Shown here: in pieces, positions 26,259-37,326 of the stretch
How positions within the stretch are numbered: the first letter of the stretch is position 1
Layout of the letters: each line of letters opens with the position of its first letter
Origin: Epichloe hybrida
Taxonomy: Eukaryota; Ascomycota; Sordariomycetes; Hypocreales; Clavicipitaceae
DNA length: 64,000 bases
Direction: 5' to 3'
Assembly: GCA_019022495.1 (NCBI GenBank)
Contig: JAFEKR010000005.1
Location: 2,728,001 to 2,792,000 of the forward strand
Made by a program: the position numbers and the translations under genes
The notes under the pieces: model-generated
What the model was told of the DNA's origin: nothing
The model's input: the letters and a program-made list of their open reading frames with translations, nothing else
The model's database searches: none

Positions 26259-26745
26259 CAGAGTATTGCACTAAAACGTGTAGTGTAGTGTAGTATTTGT
26301 AGTGTAGTGTAGTAACTACACTATAAACTACACTACACTATAAACTACACTAACTATAAGGAAAAAAAAACTACACTACACTAACTATAAAAAAAAAAAA
26401 ACTACAATACATTACACTACAAATTTTTTTTCCTAAACTACACTAACTACAAACACTATAAATGTAGTATTAGACTTTTTATTAGTTATTAGTATTATAA
26501 GGATTAAAAGAATGCTAGTTATATAAAAGCTTTTATTATTACCTATTTTATTTAATTAGTTATAGAATTTATAATATTATATTATTTTAGTAATTTTACT
26601 ATAACTAAGTAAGGTTATATATAATATTATACTTTTTTAATAATACTATTTAACTTAATACTTTATTTCCCTAATATAACTTAAAGAAAAACCTTCTTAT
26701 TATATTATTTACTATTTCTATAAATTATTTTATATTTCTATAAAT
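26259..26745. repeat. Left terminal inverted region of the hAT element
   Basis: CAGAGTATTG is followed by GTAGTGTAGT-type subterminal repeats (26,276-26,440) and then an AT-rich block whose reverse complement recurs at the right end. Subterminal short repeats are the usual transposase-binding sites of hAT elements. Confidence 0.8.
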
Positions 26746-26811
26746 TATTATTATTACTTATTTTAAAAAAACTATAAAAAGAACTACTAGTAAACTTAAT
26801 ATAAGTAGCTT

Positions 26812-27120
26812 ATTATATCTTATTATAGCTTATAATAGCTTATTATATCTTATTATAGCTTATAATAGCTTATAATAGCTTATAATAGCTTATAATAGCT
26901 TATAATAGCTTATAATAGCTTATAATAGCTTATAATAGCTTATAATAGCTTATAATAGCTTATAATAGCTTATAATAGCTTATAATATTACTAATATTAC
27001 TAGTATTACTAAGATTACTAGTATTACTAAGATTACTAAGATTACTAAGATTACTAAGATTACTAAGATTACTAAGATTACTAAGATTACTAAGATTACT
27101 AAGATTACTAAGATTACTTA
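26812..27120. repeat. Tandem arrays inside hAT: 10-bp AGCTTATAAT, then 9-bp ACTAAGATT
   Basis: From about 26,812 to 26,986 the sequence is a run of a 10-bp unit AGCTTATAAT. It is followed without a gap by 9-bp units of ACTAATATT/ACTAAGATT to about 27,120. A matching 10-bp array lies in the other half of the element (32,150-32,650). Confidence 0.85.
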
Positions 27121-27317
27121 TAATATTATTAGTGTTAAAGTTTAATAATAAATAAATAAAAATAAATAACTTAAATATAAATACTAGTAATTATAAGTAA
27201 ATTACTATAGTAAAAGCTATAGTTTTTAATAACTTAGTATTTTAAGGTTTTTAAAAATATTAATATTATAAAAATGTTTTCTCTTTTATGTTTTTTAAAA
27301 TAATAATAAAAGTAAAA

Positions 27318-27405
27318 TAATAGTAATAATAGTAATAATAGTAATAATAGTAATAATAGTAATAATAGTAATAATAGTAATAATAGTAATAATGGTAATA
27401 ATAGT
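27318..27405. repeat. 9-bp tandem array AATAATAGT inside hAT
   Basis: About ten consecutive 9-bp AATAATAGT units, the last with a G substitution. The sequence just before it (26,985-27,300) is repeated in the same direction at about 32,640-32,890. Confidence 0.85.
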
Positions 27406-27524
27406 TAAAGACTAAGAGTAAAAGCAATAGAAATAGTAGTAATTAATTAGTAATAACTTAATATATTAATATAAGCTAAATTACTACTTTTTGATCTAAA
27501 ATCTTAAAGATTACTAATCTAAGA

Positions 27525-30500
27525 CTAGTAATCTTCGCTAGATTCACTACTAATAGTAGTAGGGTTAGCTTTTTCCTTTCCTTTTCCCTTTACCCAAGAT
27601 TTAAATTCAGAGGCATTAGAATCTTCTAAATCATCAGTATTTTCTAAATTATTAGATTCTTCTGAATCTAATGTATTATATTCAAAAAAGGAAGGATATT
27701 CCTTAATTAAAGGTTTTAGGGATTGTTTTTCCTAACTCTTTAATAATAATAATTCCCGTAAGGTTGAATTTAGTAGTAATGTTCTTCTTTTTGTAAGAAC
27801 ATTTCCACCTTAATTAAATTGACCTTCAATAGCAGCAGATGTTGCAGGGATTGCAAGGTATTTTCAAGCTAAAATAGATAAAATTGGAAAGGCTTCTTGA
27901 TTTTTAGCCTACCAATTAAATATATCATCCTAAATAGTAATTAGTATAAGTAAAGTAAGTAACTATTAGTATGTAATAATATACCTTATCATGTAGTTGT
28001 TCTAGCTTTATATAACTAGAAATTTCATTTTTTCTAGCCTTTTTAATAGATTTATTTCTTTCTTTTGGAAATAAACCTTAGTAAAGGGCTGAAGTAGGTT
28101 TCTTAGGCCTAGGATTACTAAATAGGCTAGGATGTCTTTTAATTCTAGATAAATCAACAACTAAAGTAGAAGCTTCATTGTTTTCATTATCAGAGCTAGA
28201 ATTATTAAAAGATTCATTTCTAGCCTTATATAAGCTTTTATGTCTAGTCTTTAATATTAGTATAAATTATAAAGGGATTTAATTTTAAAGGTTAGGGTTA
28301 GGAGAGACTAGGGTTATACATACTCCTTATATTCAGCTTTTAATGAGTTTAAAATCTTCTCAATTATATCTTCAGTTAGGTTTAACTAATTTCGTAATGC
28401 TAATAGATTTAATCGAGGATCGAGTAAAAATGCTAATAAATAAGGCTTATAAAAGTTAAAGCTTTCATTTATATCTCTAGGAAAATAAGCATTTAACTTT
28501 TTTAAGCCTATATTTATTGCATTAGTAAAGGTATTTGCAAGTGGATTATAGCTTATTTGATCCTATAAGTGTTAGTATTTAATATAGTAAGATAAAACTA
28601 TAGATAATAACATACTTTTGCATAAGCTTTTTAATCCTTTAATATAGTAGTAAGATATATATATATCTTAACTATAAATAAAGGCACAAGGCTTAATGTA
28701 TTATATTTTTGCCCTTGTAATACTATAGTTGGATGATAGAAAACCTCTAAAATCTCACTTAAAGTGCTTAAGTCTACCCATTCTTGACTTTTTAGGCAGG
28801 TATCTTTAAAAGCAAATATATTGGTTTTTTCATTAAAGATTAATATAGCTTCCTTTAATAGAAGTGTAGTATTAATCATTAAATAAGTTGAATTCCACCT
28901 AGTATCATTAGCTATAAAGAATAGTTAGTACTTAATACCTAATAGTATATAGTTAGTAACTTACCTAGTGGAATTTTAGTTATATTGCAATTTACTGCTA
29001 GTTTTCCTTGAGATTTAGCCTCTTTTAAAGCAATAAGCCAATCTTGATAAAGATTTGCATTATTCTTAATTAGAATAGCTAGCTTTTTAACTTTTCCTAT
29101 AATTCCTATAGTTTAAATTAGTAATAAATTTATAAAATAAGATATAATAGCTTACCTTGGATAAGGCCTATAAATTGATCTCTTTCGGATTTTGTTAAAT
29201 TTGAAAATTGTTCTGTTAAATAGAATAGAATTTCGCTATTCTTATATTTCTCAATATCTTCTACGCTTATTATAGCTTTTATAAAGCTAGTAATTATATC
29301 TTTAGCAATAATGTTTAAAACATGTGCAATACATCGGATATCTGTAGGTTCTTTAATACTAATACTATTATAATTAGTACTAATAAAAGCACTTATAAAA
29401 GTATTATTATTAGAACCATGATCTCTAGTAAGACTAAAAGAGGTTAATAGTTAATTAGTATATATAGAAACTTATAAAGAATTAATATAACTAACCTTAT
29501 AATAGATGGTAGTTGTATCTTATATAAAGCCATAAGCTAGGTGAATATATCATTTATATATATTCCAGTATGTGTGCTTTTTAAGTTTTCAAATCCTAGT
29601 TAATAGTATTAGTATTATAAAAGCTAGGTAATTATAGTTATATAAGTACATACCAAGAAGCTTATATTCTAATTGAAAATCTGAAGTTATCCAATTTCCA
29701 ATAATTCCTAAATAAGACTTTGAATTAAAAGATGTCCATATATCTAGTTATAAAGACATATAGCCAAAATTTAAAAAGTGCTTATTAAGCTTAATAATAA
29801 GCTCTTAGAAGGATTTATTATATAAATTATGGATATTTATAGAAATATTCCGATAATTAAAAGAAGATATAATATTGGAACTATAATTATTAGCTAAATA
29901 ATAAGGGATTAAGAATAGGTACTTACTTAAAGTAACTTAGTAATTCTTTAAAAGAATTACTAGTTATAGTAGTAAAAGATAAGTTATTTTCTAGCATAAA
30001 TTTTATAGCTAGATTAATAACATTATCTAGTGAGAATTCACTTAAGGGAGGCCTAGGCCTTTTTTTTGTAAAAAAAGTACTAAGACTTAATTATAAAGAT
30101 AGTGAACTTTGGGTTATAAGAGGTACTAAATTAGATATAATATTAGTAGTATTATATATAGCTTAATTAATAAAAATAAGGGAATAACTTACTAGTAATC
30201 TTAGTACTTTCTTCTTTCTTAGATATAGCAATAGTAGAATGCCTTGTTTTATAATGGCTAGTACCATTAGATAATTGAAAACGTTTAGCTTTACAAGAAA
30301 AGCTAAAGGAGCAATTATCTCGAGTACAATAACAGATTACTAATCTTTCCTTATTATAATTAATGTCTAAAAGATAATAATTAAATAAGTTATGGTTAAT
30401 AATATAAGCTCTAGTTTCAAAACTATAGCTTAGTTGATTTTCAATATCATTCTTAAATTTCCCATTAGAATTACTCTTATTAAAAGAGCTATTAGATTAG

Positions 30501-30556
30501 GTTTAAGAAATAATATCAGAAGGGGTAAAAACTGAAGAGGTAGTTGATTTAGCCAT
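27525..30556 (-). pseudogene. hAT transposase relic (BED finger, RNase H-like core, hAT dimerisation domain)
   Basis: The start is ATG at 30,556 and the stop at 27,525. Near the N-terminus a BED-type zinc finger (C.C...C and H...H, about 30,250-30,345) is visible. The middle contains an uninterrupted 82-codon stretch (28,631-28,879) typical of the hAT core (LSEILEVFYHPT...YNTLSL). The C-terminus has the hAT dimerisation motif (FPILS.LA.KYLAIPATSAA.E, about 27,820-27,890). Several introns seem to separate these blocks; I did not fix their ends. Stops are at former Trp/Gln codons (TGG or CAG to TAG). This gene is less RIP-mutated than the surrounding gypsy elements. Confidence 0.85.
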
Positions 30557-30756
30557 TTTAGTAAGGCTATTGGATTTATAAAGGTATTTAAAGATTTGGA
30601 TTGTAAAGAGTAAATTTTAAGCTTTATAATAGTATAAAGTTTATATCTTAAAGTGTAATATAAGAAAAGATATAAGGATATAAAGTGTAAAGGAAATAGG
30701 GAAGGGAAAGGGAGCTTACTTATAAAGAAAAGGTTCTATTATATAATATATTATAC

Positions 30757-31440
30757 ATAAAGTAAGGGGGTCTTATTACTATAGAACTCTAATAATACTA
30801 ATATAAGTAAAAGTAACCTATAATGTTACTACTATAGTAAATAATAGGTTAAACCTAGTTAAATTAATAGTAGGATTCTATTATAATATGACTATAGAAT
30901 TCTATTAATACTAATACGAGTAAAAGTAACCTATAATATTGCTATTATAGGAGAAAACAAGTTAAACCTAGTTAAATTAATAGTAGGATTCTATTATAAT
31001 ATGACTATAGAATTCTATTAATACTAATACGAGTAAAAGTAACCTATAATATTGCTATTATAGGAGAAAACAAGTTAAACCTAGTTATCTTAATAGTAGG
31101 ATTCTATTATATAATATTACTATTGAATTCTATTAAGACTAATACGAGTAAAGGTAACCTATAATATTACTATTATAGGAGAAAACAAGTTAAACCTAGT
31201 TATCTTAATAGTAGGATTCTATTATAATATTACTATTGAATTCTATTAAGACTAATACAAGTAAAGGTAACCTATAATATTACTATTATAAAAGAAAACA
31301 GGTTAAACCTAGTAAAATAAATAGTAGGATTCTATTATAATATTACTATAAAATTCTATTATTACTAAATTACAAATATAAGTAAAAGTAATATAGAATT
31401 TAGCTATTATAAAAGTATAGAATAAAACTAGTTATATTTA
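30757..31440. repeat. 113-bp minisatellite, about six units, inside hAT
   Basis: A unit containing TAGGATTCTATTATAATA recurs with its first T at 30,871, 30,984, 31,097, 31,212 and 31,325, giving periods of 113, 113, 115 and 113. A more diverged unit precedes it. The array lies just upstream of the transposase start. Confidence 0.88.
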
Positions 31441-32149
31441 TATTAATAATATATAGAGTATTACACTATAATTAACTTATAGTGTATTTTTTTAAACAAA
31501 TAATATATATTTAATCTAGAAAAATATATAGAGATATAAAACTTCTATTTTTAGATAAATTATTAATTTATTATTATAAAACTTTACTAATAGCTCTTTA
31601 ATTAAAAGTGGGCCCTAGACTTTAGTATTTTATAGATATTTTTAATTAATATAGTAACGAATATATATAATAATAAGACTATAATTATAAATTAAGAAAT
31701 TAAAAGTGGGCCTATATTATTTACTTATATATAGCTAAAAAATTAAAGCGAATCCGCATTTTTATCTAATCACTAAGGTTATAAGGTGCCTTGCTTCTAG
31801 GGTTTAAAATCTAGGTTTCGAACCCTAGGTTTCGAACCCATAGGCTTTTTATACCTTAGCTCTTATTCGAAATTAAATTTCATTTTTCACAAATTTAACC
31901 CACTTAACCACATCTAGGAAGTGTACATAGGAGGATTCATTATTTATAGAAGAGAGTTTACTTAGGTATATAAGGCTTAGTTCTTAAACCATAAAAATAA
32001 CACTTAAATTTAGTTTCTAATATCTAAATAAAGGATAATCCTAGTTTTTTTTTTATATATATAATAAAGAAATAATCTAAATTAGGATAAAGTAATTTCC
32101 TTATTAAGATTTATTACTAATATTATATAGGTGCTTAAAGATCTAATAT

Positions 32150-32650
32150 AACTTATATTAGCTTATACTAGCTTATACTAGCTTATACTAGCTTATACTA
32201 GCTTATACTAGCTTATAATAGCGTAAGATAGCTTAAGATAGCTTAAGATAGCTTAGGATAGCTTAGGATAGCTTAAGATAGCTTAGGATAGCTTAGGATA
32301 GCTTATACTAGCTTAAGATAGCTTATACTAGCTTAGGATAGCTTAGGATAGCTTATACTAGCTTAAGATAGCTTAAGATAGCTTAGGATAGCTTATACTA
32401 GCTTAAGATAGCTTATACTAGCTTAGGATAGCTTAAGATAGCTTAAGATAGCTTAAGATAGCTTATAATAGCTTAAGATAGCTTATACTAGCTTATAATA
32501 GCCTAAGATAGCTTATACTAGCTTAGGATAGCTTAAGATAGCTTAAGATAGCTTATAATAGCTTAAGATACCTTATACTAGCTTATAATAGCTTAAGATA
32601 GCTTATAATAGCTTATAATAGCTTATAATAGCTTATAATAGCTTATAATA
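32150..32650. repeat. 10-bp tandem array AGCTTANNAT, about 50 units, inside hAT
   Basis: The run is made of three unit variants (AGCTTATACT, AGCTTAAGAT, AGCTTAGGAT), ending in AGCTTATAAT units identical to those at 26,812-26,986. Interspersed variants look like higher-order shuffling. Sequence after the array (32,650-32,890) directly repeats 26,990-27,300. Confidence 0.88.
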
Positions 32651-33389
32651 CTAATATTACTAATATTACTAGTATTACTAAGATTACTAAGATTACTTAT
32701 AATATTATTAGTGTTAAAGTTTAATAATAAATAAATAATAAATAAATAAATAACTTAAATATAAATACTAGTAATTATAAGTAAATTACTATAGTAAAAG
32801 CTATAGTTTTTAATAACTTAGTATTTTAAGGTTTTTAAAAATATTAATATTATAAAAATGTTTTCTCTTTTATATTTTTTTAAAATAATAATAAATATAA
32901 AATAATAGTAATTATAGTAATAATAGTAATTAAGGTTATAAAAGTTATTAAAGCTTTTATAATAAGTATAGTATATTATATAAAACTAAGTCCTAGTATT
33001 ATTTTTAAAAATAAGTTAAACTTATTTTTTATAGCTTATTTAAGCTATATAGGGTAATTAAAATAATACTATTAGTTATCTATTAATAAATTATAAATAT
33101 TAGTTTATTATATTCTTTCTTTATATATTATTATAATAAGATATATAAAGTTACTATATATAACTTCTTAAAGCTTTAGAATTATAAAGCTTAAAGTAAT
33201 ATTTAATTAGTTTAAATAGTAAATAAATAGTTTAAGCTTTTTTTAAGTTCTTATTATATTAATAATAATATTAAAGTACTAAGTATATATTCTATTAACT
33301 TTTATATATTTATTTAGATTTCTAATTTAATTTAATTATATTAGTTTAGGGTATTTTTTAATTAAATTAATAATAAAAATATAAAATAA

Positions 33390-33881
33390 TTAATAATAAT
33401 AGTAAATAAAATAATTAGAAGGTTTTTCTTAAAGTTATATTAGTAAAATAAAGTAATAAGTATAATAGTATTATTAAAAAGGTATAATATTATAAATAAC
33501 CCTAGTTATAGTAAAATTCTTAAAAAAAGTGAATATTATAAATTCTATAACTAATTAAGTAAAATAGGTAATAATAAAAGCTTCTATATAACTAGCTTTC
33601 TTTTAATCCTTATAATAACATTATATAATAAAAAGGCCCACTTTTTTTTACTAACACTACATTGTAGTTTTTGTAGTTAGTGTAGTTAGTAACTACACTA
33701 ACTACACTACACTATAAGCAAAAAAAAACTACACTACACTAACTATAAAAAAAAAAACTATAATACACTACACTACAAAAAAAAAAAACTACACTACACT
33801 AACTATAAGAAAAAAAAAACTACACTATAAATACAAATTTTTCCTAAAAACTACACTAACTACACTACAAACAATACTCTG
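33390..33881. repeat. Right terminal inverted region of the hAT element
   Basis: This is the reverse-complement partner of 26,259-26,745. It includes ACTACACTA subterminal repeats (33,650-33,870) and ends in CAATACTCTG. Confidence 0.8.
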
Positions 33882-34880
33882 GTTATAATAGACTATTTAG
33901 GTCTAATTACCCTAAAAGCTAAGAATAAAGATATATATATATTAATTACTATAGACTATATAATAAGGTTTATATTAGGATAATCCTATATAAAGGCAAT
34001 AGGAGATTTAGTTACTTAGGCTTAGGATAAAAGTTAAACTCTAATATTTAGATAGCTAAGAAGAATTTATTATAATAATAGCTTACATTTTAAGAACCTA
34101 ATATTTTAAGCTACCTCTAGGAAATATAAAACTAGTGTAATATATAGACTAGTTTCTTATTTATTATTAATAAGACTAGCTAAATAAAATATAAGACTTA
34201 TTAAAGGATAATTAATAAAGTAAGCTATTAAGAGAGATAGAGTTTCACTAGACTCCTAGAATTAGGCTATCCTAAGCATTATAGTAGTAATTAATAATTA
34301 GTATATATTAAGTATTAGGATAAGCCTAGTAATATCTATATTAGAATTTAAACTATTTATAAAACATACTAGAGTTAAAGAACTAGAATTATTAGACTTT
34401 AAGAATCTAGGAGTAGTAAATAATCTAAAACTAATTTAAGAAATAAACCTATAGAATTTAGACTTATAGGAAGAAAGAAAAGAATTAGTTTAGATATAGA
34501 AAGTAAATAATTAGGATAATACTATAAAACCTAGGCAAAACTTTAAAGTAAGGAATCTTATATAAGAGAAGATAAATAAAGAAAATAAGTTAAAAGGAAA
34601 GTTTTATAAGACCTAGGGGAAGCTATCTAAGGTTATCTAAAAAGTGTCTTTAGTAATATATAAAATTAAACCTATTAAGGGAGGAATAGTAAGGAAAATC
34701 TATCTAGATAACCTAAAACTCTATATCTTACACTAGGAGAAGCTTTAACTATTAAGATTAAATACTTAGGATTTAGCTAAGTAAGGAATAATAAATTAGA
34801 TAGATCTAGAGAAAGATAAAGTATTATAATAGAAAAGAATATAGTATTAGGGTTAACACTAAGGGAATCCCCCCTAGCCT
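33882..34880 (+). pseudogene. F, integrase core relic (continues from 26,258)
   Basis: The reading resumes right after the hAT element at the duplicated GTTATAAT. It gives integrase core blocks (DYLGLITLKAKNKD, about 33,890-33,940; HFKN at about 34,080-34,095; SLDS.N.AI...NN.YI at about 34,245-34,300), then a basic C-terminal region. AT-richness ends at about 34,870-34,900, which I take as the end of the transposon block. No LTR of F was recognised. Confidence 0.7.
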
Positions 34881-35614
34881 ATTAGGTGGAGAAATGGCTT
34901 ATATAATCATGGCTGTAATAATTATGGAACCTTAGTAGCTAGATCAGATAGTAATCAACCATCATCATTACCTCAATCACAAAGAGTACTATTACAATGC
35001 CCCTTCTTGGTCCAAGTCTGCACCACGCACTGTTCCCGGCGCCATTCTTCACGAATGTTACACTTGCGACGACGGCCATTTTCTCGTTTGCGCAGAGTAC
35101 CACGCCGCAATTGCCTGACGGGAGAGCACTGACTCATGAGCCCTCCGAACCACCGAAACAAAGTACATAGTACCCACGACCCACGACCCACGACCCACGA
35201 CCGACGACCGTACGTTCATCATGATACGAAGCCTTCACCAGGAGTCATCATGTACCCATACCACGGATTTCTTTCTTTCTTCTTTCGCATCCATTGAAGG
35301 GGTTGCATCCATAGACAGCGCACTTATGATCCGAGTAGCCGGTATCTTGTATTTTGAGCGTTGCAGCGCTCCAATACCATCACTTTCGTTCACGCCGGCC
35401 AAGGGTCTTGCAAATCAAAAAGTTGGAGCTAATGTTTTTATCCTTGGACCAAGAACTTTCTCATTCAGAGCATAGCAAAGGCTTCGCCAACCAAGATGTT
35501 GCGCCTCAAACTCCGCCATCTATCCTTAAACCTTCGTGACTGGCTGACATTGGGAAACCAAGACGTTCTTCTCTCAATAAAATGCCACGGCCACATTGTG
35601 TGGACCCTGCCTGT
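34881..35614. other. Intergenic, start of the GC-normal compartment
   Basis: No gene is supported. Small open frames here have no recognisable content. A 7-bp ACCCACG-type tandem repeat lies near 35,168-35,205. Base composition changes abruptly at the left edge. Confidence 0.6.
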
Positions 35615-37326
35615 TCAGCCCTTTTTTGACCGGATGTCGTAGACGCCCATCCGCCCGTCACCATCTCCTATGACCAGGGACTTGCTATCCGCAGCGAAGC
35701 ACAGCTCTGTTACTTTGGCGAGGTCTTCAAATTGATCGAAGCCTGGCCTCGGACCACTGTTCATTGCCGTGGCGTTCCTATCTGGCCAGCACCACACCTC
35801 TAGAGAAGACATGACGTCGATGACGGCCAAAGTTCCTCGCGCACCTGCTCCGCTGACGTAGCAATACGCCACGTATCGACAGTCGGGCGATATGCAGGAT
35901 GTGCAATTCGGTATGCTGAATGTTCGAGTGGAGTTCGCCGCGAGATCCCAGACCAGGACGAATCGAGACGATACTTTCACCGGGGTGAGGTTGTAGCCGT
36001 CGCCGCCTCGACCCGCCGGGATAGGCACGACACGGAAACTGGCTGGAATCCAGATGGACACCACGCTGCTGCCATACGTGCTCAGGTCGGAGGGTATGGC
36101 GGTGTGGTGTCCAGCTCCTGATGCTGCCAAGGTCGAGCGACCCGATACGGCTTGCTGCCGACGATGCCATTGTCGAGCGTTTCCCATGCCACTAGCAACG
36201 TCTCCTTTTCGGGTGGCGGATAGCCGTGACGCGGCGGACGAGGGCCCGCGGCCGCTATCAGCAGAGGGCTCGTTGCTGAGAGGGCTAGCTCTGGGTACTG
36301 CGGGACAAAGGGCAGGTTTGCCTCGGCAAGGTTGATGGTTCTCACGAGCACGAATGGCTTCTTCTCCCGAGTGGCTGCGTAGAGATCAACCATCCCGGCC
36401 TCCCCTCGATATGTTGCGAAGCGCCCCCAGCCATGATCATACACGTCCATCTTCCCCGCTGCCCATCGATCCGCCCCGTCAAGAGTCTGAAGACTCCTCT
36501 TCTTCTCCCAGTCCCATATCTCGACGGAACTTCCGAATTTCGTGGCAATAGCTATCAACTTGGAGGTTTCCGACAAGATGGCATGGCTGCGTATCAGGTA
36601 CTCGCGGCCACGAGAACGGGCCTCGGTGTATGATGAGAACTTGATCATGTTTTGCATGGCGCCGTCCTCCAGGTTCCACACCTTGACATGGCTGTTGCCG
36701 TGTTTACTTGCCAGCGTCGAAGACGAGCATGATACATCGAGATAGTGCACGCTATTGTTCATGCGCTTGTCGTCGGATAGGACAAGACTCTTGAAGCTCA
36801 CCTCTAACGAAGACAGCTGAGACGACAGGTCGCTGTGTCGACAATCGGACACGCCTGTGAAATGTGTCAACGCTGGAGACTTGGGAGAAAATGAGAAACC
36901 GCCTGTGTCAGCATTTCTTGCCGCCAGAGTTCCCGAGCGATCTGAGTATTGGGAGGAGCGCCCGCTGCTTCCCATGGACTGTTCCGATGGCGGACGTCCA
37001 ATGGATGTCGACGACCCGTTCGCCTTGCGTGGCAGCGGAGGCAGCGGCTTCGTCGGGGCAGGGTACAAGCTGTAAGCAGGATGATACGAGGACGATGCGT
37101 TGGAAGAGGTGCGTCTTGTGGAACAGCGCGATTGGGCCCCCTCGGATGCAGGTCGCCTCGGCATCGTCCTCTGGACCTCATCAACACCAAGACTTGTCAT
37201 GGATTGAACAGCGGTCGCTTTCGCAAATGCATCGATTGCCAGATAGTCGTTTTCGTCGTCGTATGAGCCCTCCACGGCAACGGCGGCCACGCTGGCATCG
37301 CTCTTTCTTGCTCTGAATCGCCGCAT
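35615..37326 (-). CDS. WD40-repeat protein, frame broken once
   Basis: The first frame (37,326 to 36,082) encodes about 414 residues: a low-complexity Ser/Pro-rich N-terminus of about 170 residues, then WD-type blades recognisable by VKVWNLEDG (about residue 215) and VEIWDWEKKRS (about residue 270). The second frame (about 36,110 to 35,615) carries on with further blades (FVLVWDLA..., MGVYDIRSKKG) to the natural stop. The two frames overlap at 36,082-36,187 with no plausible intron, so a 1- or 2-base indel near 36,085-36,110 is likely, either real or an assembly error. WD40 propellers are protein-interaction scaffolds; no specific partner can be named. Upstream exons cannot be excluded. Confidence 0.75.

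Larger units (their letters stand above)
26259..33881 (-). mobile_element. hAT-superfamily DNA transposon, 7.6 kb
   Basis: The element begins CAGAGTATTG (26,259) and ends with its inverse CAATACTCTG (33,881). It is flanked by a perfect 8-bp duplication GTTATAAT (26,251-26,258 and 33,882-33,889). CAG-type ends and 8-bp duplications are hallmarks of hAT elements. Beyond the 10-bp tips, about 490 bp at each end are imperfect inverted copies (26,259 to about 26,745; about 33,390-33,881). The interior has a minus-strand transposase relic (27,525-30,556) and four or more tandem arrays. It splits the integrase of F. Confidence 0.92.

Noticed and set aside
26276..26440. CRISPR-like appearance of short repeats at the hAT ends
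   Set aside because: Repeats are contiguous 5- to 10-bp units without unique spacers, in a eukaryotic transposon; they are subterminal repeats.
28631..28879. An independent 82-codon gene
   Set aside because: Its sequence is a core segment of the hAT transposase and it lies in order between the BED finger and the dimerisation domain on the same strand.
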